In this document: one piece after another, positions 45,890 through 53,556 of the stretch
Numbering within the stretch: position 1 is the first letter of the stretch
How the letters are laid out: each line of letters begins with the position of its first letter
DNA from: Methyloversatilis sp. XJ19-49
Lineage (GTDB): Bacteria; Pseudomonadota; Gammaproteobacteria; Burkholderiales; Rhodocyclaceae
Direction: 5' to 3'
Length of the DNA: 64,000 bases
NCBI RefSeq assembly: GCF_024580145.1
Contig: NZ_JANINI010000005.1
Coordinates: forward strand, 62,001 to 126,000
Notes under the pieces: model-generated
The model's database searches: none
The model's input: the letters and a program-made list of their open reading frames with translations, nothing else
What the model was told of the DNA's origin: nothing
Translations under genes and position numbers: made by a program

Positions 45890-46656
45890 CGGGTCAATTC
45901 CTGTACTGGAGGAGCCGGTTTTCTGAAAAAGGGCACATGCGCCCGCCACAGGTGAAAGGCCTGGATGTGTATGCGCGCAATCACACCCAGTGTCATCAGC
46001 GGGAAAGCCGCCAGCGCACGCCACGCGACGGCACGACTCATCGGCACGGCGCGACCTGAGACACGGGTACGCAACTGCCGTTCCGCGCCTTCGAAATAAT
46101 CGATCGCCACTGCATGCTGGCTGCCGCGCTGGTCGAAACGGAAGCGGTAGCGACCGCTGACCGGAAAGAAGGGCGACACGTGAAACACCTTGCGTGTCTC
46201 CAGCCATTCGCCGTTCAGGATGGGGCGGCGGTCGTCGTGCGACACCAGGTAGGCATGGCGTTCACCGAAGGTGTTGCTCACCTCGCACAGTACGGCGCGC
46301 AAGGCACCTCCCGCGTCGTGACAGAACCAGAAGCTGACCGGGTTGAACACATAACCGAACAGCCGCGGCATGGTTTGCAGGACCACGTCCCCATCAACGC
46401 CGGCCAACCCCTCCTGCGCCAGCAATGCGCGTATCCACGGCAGCGGATGCGATCCGTCGCGTGCGCCGTGGTCGCGGAAGTGCAACGACAAGGGCGCCCA
46501 GCGGTTCAACGCCAGCATCGGAATTTTCGATGAACCCAGCGTATCGAGTCGGAAGCGCATGAAAAACAACTGATACGCGAAGCGGCGACGAACCCGTGCG
46601 GTCCGCTCATGCATCACTGCGCCGCGGCACAGGCTGACATCGCTGGCAGCCATCAT
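45886..46656 (-). CDS. DUF1365 family protein
   Basis: A 256-residue protein of the DUF1365 family: a conserved start (VMHERTARVRRRFAYQLFFM), the FGYVFNPVSFWFCHDAGG motif and VSPFFPVSGRYRFRF. The function is unknown. The family nearly always lies between a FAD-dependent amine-oxidase-like gene and a CFA-synthase-like gene, as here, so a role in unusual fatty-acid formation is likely. The first ATG may not be the true start; an internal ATG at residue 15 (VMHERT) is an alternative. Confidence 0.9.
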   Translation of the reverse strand: MMAASDVSLCRGAVMHERTARVRRRFAYQLFFMRFRLDTLGSSKIPMLALNRWAPLSLHFRDHGARDGSHPLPWIRALLAQEGLAGVDGDVVLQTMPRLFGYVFNPVSFWFCHDAGGALRAVLCEVSNTFGERHAYLVSHDDRRPILNGEWLETRKVFHVSPFFPVSGRYRFRFDQRGSQHAVAIDYFEGAERQLRTRVSGRAVPMSRAVAWRALAAFPLMTLGVIARIHIQAFHLWRAHVPFFRKPAPPVQELTR

Positions 46657-47936
46657 GCAGCCAGCACCGGCTCGCTGCGTTGCCAGGGCACGTCGGCACC
46701 GAGTTGCCGCGCCACGCGCACCGCCGAGGACAGACCGTCCTCGTGAAAGCCATAGCCCGTCCAGGCGCCGCAGTACCAGATGCGATCGCGGCCCTGGATC
46801 TCGGGCAACCGCTGCTGCGCATCGATCGCCGGGCCATCGAACAGCGGGTGCGCGTACTCGATACGTGCGATCACGCTGGCCGGATCAGGTTCGATGAACG
46901 GGTTCAGCGTCACCACGACAGGCTGTCTGAACGGCAGCGGCTGCAGGCGGTTCATCAGGTACGACACGCTGACCGGCCGTTCGTCAGGTGCGCCTTCTCC
47001 CGCCAGGTAATTCCAGGCCGACCAGACGCGGCGGTTGCGCGGCAACAACTGTGTGTCTGTGTGCAGCACTGCATGGTTGGGCTGATAACGTATGGCGCCA
47101 AGCAGCCTCCGTTCCGCCTGTGTCGCAGCGTCGCCCAGCAAGGCCAGTGACTCATCCGAATGGCTGGCCATCACGATCTGGTCGAAGCATTGAGGCGCGC
47201 CGCCCGCGTCGATCCACACGCCGTCTTCTGCCCGGCGTACACGAGTGACTGCAGCACCACGTCGCACGTCCGATAAAAGAGCAGCCAGCTTTTTCACGTA
47301 CTCGCGCGAGCCGCCACGCACGGTGAGCCACTGCGGTCGGTCATTCACGCGCAGCAACCCGTGGTTGTGGCAGAAGCGGGCAAACGTGGCGAGCGGGTAG
47401 GCCATCATCGTGCGGGTCGGACAGGACCAGATCGCCGCCGCCATCGGCAGCAGATACCAGTCCCGGAAAGCCTCGCTGTAACGATGCTTCACCAGGAACT
47501 CGCCGAGCGAAAGATGCTCGGCGCTGCCATTGGCTGCCCGCTCGGTCACTTCGCTGTTGAAGCGCATGATGTCCTGCAGCATCCGCCAGAACCTGGGGCG
47601 GGCCAGATTCGCCGGCTGCGCAAACACGGTGGCGAGGCTGCTGCCGCTCCACTCGATGCCGGAGTCGCGCAGGCTGACGCCAAAGCTCATCTCGCTGTCC
47701 GCGATGTCCACACCCAGATGAGCGAACAAACCGCAAAGATGCGGGTAGGTCGCCCGGTTGAACACGATGAAACCGGTATCCACCGGGTGGCGTACGCCAT
47801 CCAGTTCGACGTCCAGCGTGTTCGAGTGACCGCCGAGGCGGTCGTGCTGTTCGAACAGGGTGACCTGGTGTTCGCGCGAAAGCAGCCATGCGGCTGCGAG
47901 TCCGGAGATTCCGGAACCCACGACTGCAATCCTCAT
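46653..47936 (-). CDS. NAD(P)/FAD-dependent amine-oxidase-like oxidoreductase
   Basis: A 427-residue flavoprotein with an N-terminal dinucleotide-binding motif (AVVGSGISGLAAAWLLSREH) and the following Glu and GGHSNT region. The C-terminal FAD contact is RIWYCGAWTGYGFHEDGLSS. It resembles desaturase/amine-oxidase-like proteins paired with DUF1365 and CFA-like enzymes. First gene of the seven-gene overlapping run; the 105-bp gap to the glutathione peroxidase gene holds a repeated TTGACACC and may contain a promoter. Confidence 0.93.
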   Translation of the reverse strand: MRIAVVGSGISGLAAAWLLSREHQVTLFEQHDRLGGHSNTLDVELDGVRHPVDTGFIVFNRATYPHLCGLFAHLGVDIADSEMSFGVSLRDSGIEWSGSSLATVFAQPANLARPRFWRMLQDIMRFNSEVTERAANGSAEHLSLGEFLVKHRYSEAFRDWYLLPMAAAIWSCPTRTMMAYPLATFARFCHNHGLLRVNDRPQWLTVRGGSREYVKKLAALLSDVRRGAAVTRVRRAEDGVWIDAGGAPQCFDQIVMASHSDESLALLGDAATQAERRLLGAIRYQPNHAVLHTDTQLLPRNRRVWSAWNYLAGEGAPDERPVSVSYLMNRLQPLPFRQPVVVTLNPFIEPDPASVIARIEYAHPLFDGPAIDAQQRLPEIQGRDRIWYCGAWTGYGFHEDGLSSAVRVARQLGADVPWQRSEPVLAA

Positions 47937-48005
47937 AATTCTCCTGGAAACCGCATTGGATGATGGGCGGCAGGACCCTCCCGCCGCACCAGGCGTAACT
48001 TTACC

Positions 48006-48037
48006 TTGACACCACCCTCGAACGGCAAATTGACACC
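48006..48037. repeat. Direct repeat TTGACACC upstream of the FAD oxidoreductase gene
   Basis: TTGACACC occurs at 48006-48013 and again at 48030-48037, a 24-bp period, in the gap between the oxidoreductase and glutathione peroxidase genes. It could be a regulator or alternative sigma-factor site for the seven-gene run. Short repeats also occur by chance. Confidence 0.4.
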
Positions 48038-48041
48038 CGCT

Positions 48042-48602
48042 TCAACGCGCGAGCGCAGCCTCTATGGCGGCGATCATTTCTGGCGATTCCGGCGCCACAT
48101 TGCTCGGAAACGACGTGATCGTGCTGCCATCTCTCGCAATCAGGTACTTGTGAAAATTCCATGCCGGTTCAACGCCGGTCAGGCGCGTGAGGTCGGAATA
48201 AAAGGGATGGCGCTGCGCCCCTTTCACGACGGTCTTCGAGAACATCGGAAACTTGACGCCATAGGTCATGCTGCAGAACGCCGCGATGTCCTTGTCGCTG
48301 CCCGGTTCCTGATTGCCGAAATCGTTTGACGGAAAACCGAGCACGGTAAATCCGCGCGCACCGAAGCGTGACTGCAGTTTTTCCAATCCATCGTACTGCC
48401 GGGTGAAGCCGCAGCGGCTTGCGGTATTGACGACAAGCAACACACGGCCGCTGAATTCGCACAGCGACTTGGGTTTGCCATCGAGCAGGCCGGGCAGCGA
48501 TCGATCCAGCAGTGTCGGACAGGCTTCAGCCATGGCGGCTCCGGTCGTCAATGTCAAGAGGACAGCAAGCAGCCAGTCAGCGCGACGCACGACTGAGCTC
48601 AC
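48042..48602 (-). CDS. Periplasmic glutathione peroxidase family protein
   Basis: A 186-residue thioredoxin-fold peroxidase with an export signal (RRADWLLAVLLTLTTGAAMA). The peroxidatic residue is Cys64 (NTASRCGFTRQYDGLEKL), not selenocysteine. FPSNDFGNQEPG gives the catalytic Gln, and WNFHKYLI the Trp/Asn. It would reduce hydrogen or lipid peroxides. It starts with GTG and overlaps the end of the preceding small secreted protein by 26 bases, so both are probably transcribed from the divergent promoter at about 48900. Confidence 0.92.
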   Translation of the reverse strand: MSSVVRRADWLLAVLLTLTTGAAMAEACPTLLDRSLPGLLDGKPKSLCEFSGRVLLVVNTASRCGFTRQYDGLEKLQSRFGARGFTVLGFPSNDFGNQEPGSDKDIAAFCSMTYGVKFPMFSKTVVKGAQRHPFYSDLTRLTGVEPAWNFHKYLIARDGSTITSFPSNVAPESPEMIAAIEAALAR

Positions 48603-48849
48603 AACAGCGTACCGTCGTTTCGGAAAACGCCGGCGGCAGGAAATGGATGCCCGTCACCGCGCGATGCAAGTGAATGAGTGTTTCGTTGGGCGTCGGTTTG
48701 TGCGCAGCACCTGCCGGCACTGCCAGTTCGACCTGCGCAGGCTTCGCCGCGGCCGACGGCTCGTCTGCACCCGGCAAGCGTGCCAGGCACACACTGGTGA
48801 GCGCACCCGCTCCTGCGAAAAGAAGTCCCGCGACAACAGCGTGTTTCAT
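48577..48849 (-). CDS. Small exported protein of unknown function
   Basis: A 90-residue protein with an N-terminal signal peptide or anchor (MKHAVVAGLLFAGAGALTSV) followed by an Ala/Pro-rich linker and a short conserved-looking tail (NETLIHLHRAVTGIHFLPPA). I do not recognise a family. It is the first gene of the minus-strand cluster facing the LitR-like regulator. Its ATG has a G-rich ribosome-binding site and lies about 40 bases below a strong predicted promoter. Overlap with the glutathione peroxidase gene implies coupled expression. Confidence 0.7.
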   Translation of the reverse strand: MKHAVVAGLLFAGAGALTSVCLARLPGADEPSAAAKPAQVELAVPAGAAHKPTPNETLIHLHRAVTGIHFLPPAFSETTVRCCELSRASR

Positions 48850-48862
48850 GACTGACCCCCAA

Positions 48863-48879
48863 TTTTGTCCTGGACAAAA
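48863..48879. promoter_or_regulatory. Palindromic operator, copy 1
   Basis: TTTTGTCCTGGACAAAA is a perfect inverted repeat with 8-bp arms and a one-base centre. It covers the -35 hexamer (TGGACA) of the predicted regulator promoter and sits in the leader of the small exported protein gene. It is a likely site for the MerR/B12 regulator encoded next to it. Confidence 0.7.
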
Positions 48880-48899
48880 CCCTCTGTAGCTCTTAATCT
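48871..48899 (+). promoter_or_regulatory. Predicted sigma-70 promoter of the LitR-like gene
   Basis: TGGACA at 48871-48876 and TAATCT at 48894-48899 are separated by 17 bases. The expected transcript start at about 48906 gives a leader of about 36 bases. The -35 lies inside palindrome copy 1. Confidence 0.55.
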
Positions 48900-48923
48900 A
48901 GGGCTCATTGAACGCTTTGTCAA
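48895..48923 (-). promoter_or_regulatory. Predicted sigma-70 promoter of the stress cluster
   Basis: On the minus strand TTGACA (48918-48923) and TAGATT (48895-48900) are separated by exactly 17 bases, a near-consensus promoter. Its -10 overlaps the -10 of the opposing regulator promoter, and its -35 overlaps a TTTGTC half-site at 48916-48921. Expected start about 48888. Confidence 0.65.
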
Positions 48924-48940
48924 TGGTTTGTCCAGGACAA
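48916..48940. promoter_or_regulatory. Operator copy 2: palindrome plus 11-bp-spaced half-site
   Basis: TTGTCCAGGACAA at 48928-48940 repeats the core of copy 1. A further half-site TTTGTC at 48916 lies exactly 11 bp before TTTGTC at 48927, the direct-repeat spacing known for CarH-type operators. It abuts the regulator's ATG (48942) and supplies its AGGA ribosome-binding site, so binding could also block translation initiation or transcription. Confidence 0.65.
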
Positions 48941-48941
48941 T

Positions 48942-49892
48942 ATGAAACACGACGCCAACGGGTCTGGTCGATTGACGATCAGCGCCGTCGAACGCGAAAC
49001 AGGCCTTCCCAAAGACACACTTCGCGTGTGGGAAAGGCGTTACGGGTTCCCTCAGCCCGCCCGAGATGAAGCGGGCGAGCGTCTGTATACGCAGGAAGAC
49101 GTCAATCGGTTGCGCCTGATCCGCAGATTGATCGACCACGGCTGGCGGCCAGGCAAGCTGCTGGCCGCCAGCGAGGCGGATCTGCAGCGGATCATCGAGG
49201 CAGAACGCGTCGCGAGCACGTCAGTTGCGCCGGATGGTGGCGTGCCGACGGACGAAGTACTTGCGGCAATACGGCGCCACGATGTGCCTGCACTCCGCGA
49301 CCTGTTTCAGCGCACCCTGCTCGAGCGGGGACTGCAGGCCCTGGTTTCGGATCTGGTCGCGCCGCTCAACGTGGTCATCGGCGAAGCCTGGATACGCGGC
49401 GAACTGGGCGTTCCCGAAGAGCACTTCTACACCGAGCAGGTGCAAAGCTTCCTGCGCGGCACCCTCGCCGGTTACACCCGACCGGCCGCTCCGCCGCGCA
49501 TCCTGCTCACGACACTGCCGGAGGAGGAACATGGCCTCGGGCTGCTGATGGTGGAGGTAATGCTGGCGTCCGAGGGCGCGCAATGCTGTTCGCTCGGACC
49601 CCGCATGCCACTCACCGACATCCGCACATCGGCCTTGACCTCGGCGGCCGACATCGTCGCGCTCTCCTTCAGCGCCGCTTACCCGCTGCGTCTGGCACTC
49701 GCCGGCGTTCGTACCCTGCGCGACTCTTTGCCGGACACGGTGGATATCTGGGTCGGGGGCGCGGGCGCGCACGAGCGACTGGCAGGCATCCCGGGCGTAT
49801 CAGTCATCGGTGCCATCCGCAGCGTGCCCGACGCATTGGCCGAGTGGCGTGCGGCCAGGTTTCCCGATTCGTCCATCGTCGCCCTCAACTGA
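48942..49892 (+). CDS. MerR family regulator with B12-binding domain (LitR/CarH-type photosensor)
   Basis: A 316-residue, probably light-sensing repressor. An N-terminal MerR HTH (about residues 11-70; SAVERETGLPKDTLRVWERR) is followed by a helical bundle and a cobalamin-binding Rossmann domain. The photoreceptor signatures are present: W150-x9-E160-H161 (AWIRGELGVPEEH), which caps the adenosyl group, and E195-x-H197-x-x-G200 (EEHGLG) for the lower cobalt ligand. The residue after W150 is Ile, where Thermus CarH has a His that ligates cobalt in the light, so photochemistry may differ. It faces a peroxidase and lipid-modification cluster through overlapping promoters and probable operators, implying autoregulation. 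Confidence 0.9.
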   Translation: MKHDANGSGRLTISAVERETGLPKDTLRVWERRYGFPQPARDEAGERLYTQEDVNRLRLIRRLIDHGWRPGKLLAASEADLQRIIEAERVASTSVAPDGGVPTDEVLAAIRRHDVPALRDLFQRTLLERGLQALVSDLVAPLNVVIGEAWIRGELGVPEEHFYTEQVQSFLRGTLAGYTRPAAPPRILLTTLPEEEHGLGLLMVEVMLASEGAQCCSLGPRMPLTDIRTSALTSAADIVALSFSAAYPLRLALAGVRTLRDSLPDTVDIWVGGAGAHERLAGIPGVSVIGAIRSVPDALAEWRAARFPDSSIVALN

Positions 49893-49903
49893 TGCACGGA
49901 CTC

Positions 49904-49933
49904 TCCCGGCGCGTGCCAACCGGCCGGGAGTTT
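49904..49933 (+). terminator. Probable terminator after the LitR-like gene
   Basis: The inverted repeat CTCCCGGC / GCCGGGAG (12-base loop) begins 12 bp after the stop and is followed by only three T, so termination strength is uncertain. Confidence 0.5.
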
Positions 49934-50108
49934 CTCCTGAAATATGCACCGGGCAAGCCGCTCCGTCTCGATAGCGTCGCTTTCATCCGTCTATTTCATT
50001 TACCGGCAACGCGCTGAACGTGGTTTGATCTGATCGGTCGCACATGTACAGCATTCATCATGCTGACTTGTGCTGGCGTAAAATGGCGTTTTCCCGAGGA
50101 GCCCGCCC

Positions 50109-50939
50109 ATGCTCTACCCCGAACTGTTCAAGTCACTCGAATCCGCCCGCTGGGACATGGACAAAGACGTGCCTTGGGACGGTTTCGATGCGTCGCTGCT
50201 GTCGGACGAACAGGCGCTGACCATCAAGATGAATGCCATCACCGAGTGGTCGGCGCTGCCGGCGACCGAAATGTTCCTGCGCGACAACCGCGACGACTCC
50301 GACTTCTGCGCCTTCATGTCTGTGTGGTTCTATGAGGAACAGAAGCATTCGCTGGTGCTGCTCGAATACCTGCGCCGCTTCCGACCCGACCTGTCACCGA
50401 CCGAGCAGGAACTGCACGAGGTGCGTTTCGAATTCGATCCCGCACCGGCACTGGAAACGCTGATGCTGCATTTCTGCGGCGAAGTTCGGCTGACCCAGTG
50501 GTACCGCCGTGCGTCGGAATGGCACACCGAGCCGGTCATCAAGCACATCTATGGCCTGCTGTCGCGCGATGAGGCGCGGCATGGCGGCGCCTATCTGAAG
50601 TACATGAAGCGTGCGATCGAGCGCACCGGCGACACCGCGCGTGCAGCGTTTTCCAAGATCGGCATGCTGATGGCAGCCAGTGGGCGCGCCGGCAAGCCGC
50701 TGCACCCAACCAATCTGCATGTCAGCAAGACGCTGTACCCGCGCGACACGATACAGTCCCGCCTGCCCGACCCTGACTGGCTGGAGCACTGGCTGGACCA
50801 GCAGATCCGTTTCGACAAGGACTGCGAGGCGCGCGTCATCGGCGGCATCCTGCGCAATCTCAGTTCGCTGTTCGGCGAAAGTTTCAAGACCATCGGCGAC
50901 CTGAACCGCTTCCGCAAGCAGTTCGCCACGGCAGCTTGA
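50109..50939 (+). CDS. Ferritin-like di-iron family protein
   Basis: A 276-residue helical protein with two di-iron-type motifs, E-E-x-x-H ([14 protein letters not shown]) and D-E-x-x-H ([15 protein letters not shown]), plus an acidic residue in ALPATEMFL. It is related to ferritin-like and acyl-ACP-desaturase-like oxygen-activating proteins. The substrate is unknown. GAGGAG precedes the ATG at good spacing. It is followed, with a one-base overlap, by the heptose-phosphate adenylyltransferase gene. TGTACA at 50045-50050 resembles half of a LitR site but is a single short match. Confidence 0.82.
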   Translation: MLYPELFKSLESARWDMDKDVPWDGFDASLLSDEQALTIKMNAITEWSALPATEMFLRDNRDDSDFCAFMSVWFYEEQKHSLVLLEYLRRFRPDLSPTEQELHEVRFEFDPAPALETLMLHFCGEVRLTQWYRRASEWHTEPVIKHIYGLLSRDEARHGGAYLKYMKRAIERTGDTARAAFSKIGMLMAASGRAGKPLHPTNLHVSKTLYPRDTIQSRLPDPDWLEHWLDQQIRFDKDCEARVIGGILRNLSSLFGESFKTIGDLNRFRKQFATAA

Positions 50940-51427
50940 TGCAGGGCGGGATCCCGGCTTTCGAGGCCAAACTGTGCGCACCGACCGACCTGCCGGCGCG
51001 TGCAGCCGATCTTCCCGGGCCGCGGGTATTTACCAACGGTTGCTTCGACATCCTGCATCGCGGTCACGTGACCTGCCTCGCGCAGGCGCGCGCGCTCGGT
51101 GGGTCGCTGATCGTGGCGTTGAACTCCGATGCATCGGTACGCCGGCTCGGCAAGGGCGATGATCGTCCGGTCAATCCGCTGGACGACCGCGCCGCCGTGA
51201 TCGCGGCACTGGAATCGGTCAGTCTGGTCACCTGGTTCGACGCCGATACCCCGCTCGACCTCATTCTCGCCTGTCGTCCCGAAGTGCTGGTCAAGGGCGG
51301 CGACTGGGCGATCGAGCGCATCGTCGGTGCGCACGAAGTGCTGGCGCGGGGCGGCCGCGTCGAATCCATCGCCTTCGAGCACGAACGCTCGACCACCGGG
51401 CTGCTGCACAAGATCCGCCGCCTCTGA
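50939..51427 (+). CDS. rfaE2: D-glycero-beta-D-manno-heptose 1-phosphate adenylyltransferase
   Basis: A 162-residue stand-alone nucleotidyltransferase that activates heptose phosphate as ADP-heptose for LPS inner core. The signature HxGH-type loop is [18 protein letters not shown], with [15 protein letters not shown] and the C-terminal [11 protein letters not shown] as in the E. coli HldE C-terminal domain. The kinase half found fused in HldE is absent here, as usual in betaproteobacteria. The ATG overlaps the upstream TGA (TGATG). Confidence 0.93.
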   Translation: MQGGIPAFEAKLCAPTDLPARAADLPGPRVFTNGCFDILHRGHVTCLAQARALGGSLIVALNSDASVRRLGKGDDRPVNPLDDRAAVIAALESVSLVTWFDADTPLDLILACRPEVLVKGGDWAIERIVGAHEVLARGGRVESIAFEHERSTTGLLHKIRRL

Positions 51428-51526
51428 TCGCGCTGGCGGGCACACGGCATCGCACCATAACCGTGCATACCGGGGCTCGACCCTTATCATCCGGCTTGAC
51501 CGCCACCCGTCCGTCCGCCCGTTCCG

Positions 51527-52276
51527 ATGAAACAACTGCTTGAATCCCGTCTCGTTTTTCTGCCGATGCAGCGCTCGCTTTTCATCTGCTGCGTCCTGAT
51601 GTCCTTCTCGGCGCTTGCTGCGCCGATCGTCGAAGATACGATGGCGCAGCGCGTACTCGCCTGTACCGGCTGTCACGGCGCCGAAGGTCGCGCTGGCCCG
51701 GACGGCTACTACCCGCGCATCGCCGGCAAGCCGGCCGGCTATCTGCACAACCAGTTGCTGAACTTCCGCGACGGGCGTCGCCAGTACCCCTTGATGTCGG
51801 AACTGCTTCAGACGCTTGGGGACGACTACCTGCGCGAGATGGCCGACCACTTCGCCGCGCTCGACCTGCCCTACCCGGCTGTGCGCGCCACCGGCCCCAA
51901 TGCCGCACTCGGGCGCGGAGAAAAACTGGTGCGCGAGGGCGATGCAGCGCGTGACCTGCCAGCCTGCGCCAGCTGCCATGGCGACGCACTGATGGGTGTC
52001 GCGCCCGCGATTCCAGGCCTGATCGGCCTGCCGCGCGACTATCTGGCTGCCCAGCTTGGTGCGTGGAAAAACGGCATCCGACAGGCGCATGCACCGGACT
52101 GCATGGCACAGATCGTCAAACAACTGAGCGCGGACGACATCGGCGCGGTATCGCAATGGCTGGCTGCGCAAACCGTGCCGGCCGGCGCCAAACCCGCTGC
52201 CCTGCCGGCGCGCGATCTGCCGCTGCGCTGCGGTGGCGTGCCAGCGTCGCAGACGGCCGGGGGCGCCGCACGATGA
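51527..52276 (+). CDS. Diheme cytochrome c (c4-like)
   Basis: A 249-residue exported protein with two CxxCH heme sites (CTGCHGAEGRAGPDG and CASCHGDALMG) in two similar halves, each with a downstream Met ligand candidate (YPLMSELL and DCMAQIV), as in cytochromes c4/c553. The signal peptide is probably MQRSLFICCVLMSFSALAAP, from an internal ATG at 51566; the annotated ATG adds 13 residues. It overlaps the next cytochrome gene by 4 bases (ATGA), so the pair probably forms an electron-transfer unit. Confidence 0.9.
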   Translation: MKQLLESRLVFLPMQRSLFICCVLMSFSALAAPIVEDTMAQRVLACTGCHGAEGRAGPDGYYPRIAGKPAGYLHNQLLNFRDGRRQYPLMSELLQTLGDDYLREMADHFAALDLPYPAVRATGPNAALGRGEKLVREGDAARDLPACASCHGDALMGVAPAIPGLIGLPRDYLAAQLGAWKNGIRQAHAPDCMAQIVKQLSADDIGAVSQWLAAQTVPAGAKPAALPARDLPLRCGGVPASQTAGGAAR

Positions 52277-53556
52277 AGCGCGCCGCACTGATCCTTCCGC
52301 TGCTCGCGCTGCTGGCGGCACTGGTCTGGTGGTCGACCGGTCACGACACCGGCGCCGACGCGCAGCCGGTCGCCGACGCCTCCCGCTCCGCTGCGCCGCC
52401 GGCCGAACTCGTCGCACGCGGCGAGTATCTGGCGCGCGCCGGCAACTGCATGGCCTGCCACAGCGCGCGCGGCGGCACGCCATGGGCCGGCGGGCGCGCC
52501 ATCGACACCGCATTCGGCACCTTCTACACCAGCAATCTCACCCCCGACCCCGACACCGGCCTTGGCCGCTGGACGGCCGACGATTTCTGGCGGGCGCTGC
52601 ACGAAGGTCGCTCGCGCGATGGTCGGCTGCTCTATCCGGCCTTTCCCTACACGAGCTACACCCATGTCACGCGCGAAGATTCCGATGCGCTGTGGGCCTA
52701 TCTGCAGGCGCTGCCCGCGAGCCGGCAAGCCAGCCGGCCGCATGTGCTGCGTTTCCCGTACGACTCGCAGGCCGCGCTGGCCGCCTGGCGCACGCTGTAT
52801 TTCAAGCCCGCCGTTTTCCAGGCCGACGCGTCGCAGTCTGCCGCCTGGAACCGCGGCGCCTATCTTGTGCAGGGGCTCGGCCACTGCAGCGCGTGCCACG
52901 CGCCGCGCAACGCGCTGGGCGCCAGCGAAGACGCGGACAAGCTGGCTGGCGGGCTGATGGCCGGCCAGAACTGGTATGCGCCATCGCTGGGCTCACCGCA
53001 CGAGGCGGGCGTGCAGGACTGGAAACGCGAAGCGGTCATCGCGCTGCTGCGCGACGGCATTTCGCACAACGCGTCGGTCGCCGGACCGATGGCCGAGGTG
53101 GTATTCGGCAGCACGCAATATCTGTCCGCCAGCGATCTGGATGCGATGGCGACCTATCTGCAGGGGTTGCCTGCGACGGCTCCGGTGACAGTCGCAGGCA
53201 GGATCGTCGCGCTCGAAGATGCGCAGCGCGCCCGCGCTGCGCAGTTGTATGTCGACCACTGCGCAGGCTGCCATGGTGAAAACGGCGAAGGATCCGGCAA
53301 CATCTACCCGGCGCTCGACGGCAACCGGGCAGTGACGCTGGACCCGCCGGCCAATCCGCTGCGCATCGTGCTTGGCGGCGGTTTCGCCCCGGCCACGAGA
53401 GGCAACCCGCGCCCCTTCGGCATGCCGCCGTTTGCTGCCAGTCTCAGCGACGAGGACATCGCGCTGGTCGTGTCACACATCCGCGGCAGCTGGAGCAATG
53501 GCGCAAGCCCGGTCAGCGTGATCGACGTGCAGCGCTACCGTGGCAATCTGCGCTGA
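52273..53556 (+). CDS. Triheme cytochrome c, dehydrogenase-subunit type
   Basis: A 427-residue protein with an N-terminal membrane anchor or signal (RAALILPLLALLAALVWW) and three CxxCH heme sites: CMACH (GNCMACHSARGGTPWAGG), CSACH and CAGCHGENGEG. Order and context (GTFYTSNLTPDPDTGLGRW) match the membrane cytochrome subunit of alcohol, aldehyde and gluconate dehydrogenases. No dehydrogenase gene lies next to it in this window, so the electron donor is unknown. The long upstream frame extension overlaps the first cytochrome and is not real. Confidence 0.92.
   Translation: MKRAALILPLLALLAALVWWSTGHDTGADAQPVADASRSAAPPAELVARGEYLARAGNCMACHSARGGTPWAGGRAIDTAFGTFYTSNLTPDPDTGLGRWTADDFWRALHEGRSRDGRLLYPAFPYTSYTHVTREDSDALWAYLQALPASRQASRPHVLRFPYDSQAALAAWRTLYFKPAVFQADASQSAAWNRGAYLVQGLGHCSACHAPRNALGASEDADKLAGGLMAGQNWYAPSLGSPHEAGVQDWKREAVIALLRDGISHNASVAGPMAEVVFGSTQYLSASDLDAMATYLQGLPATAPVTVAGRIVALEDAQRARAAQLYVDHCAGCHGENGEGSGNIYPALDGNRAVTLDPPANPLRIVLGGGFAPATRGNPRPFGMPPFAASLSDEDIALVVSHIRGSWSNGASPVSVIDVQRYRGNLR

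Noticed and set aside
49893-50108. TGTACA at 50045-50050 as a LitR site controlling the ferritin-like gene
   Set aside because: A single 6-bp palindrome is expected by chance, and it does not match the TTGTCC-type operators found at the regulator itself.
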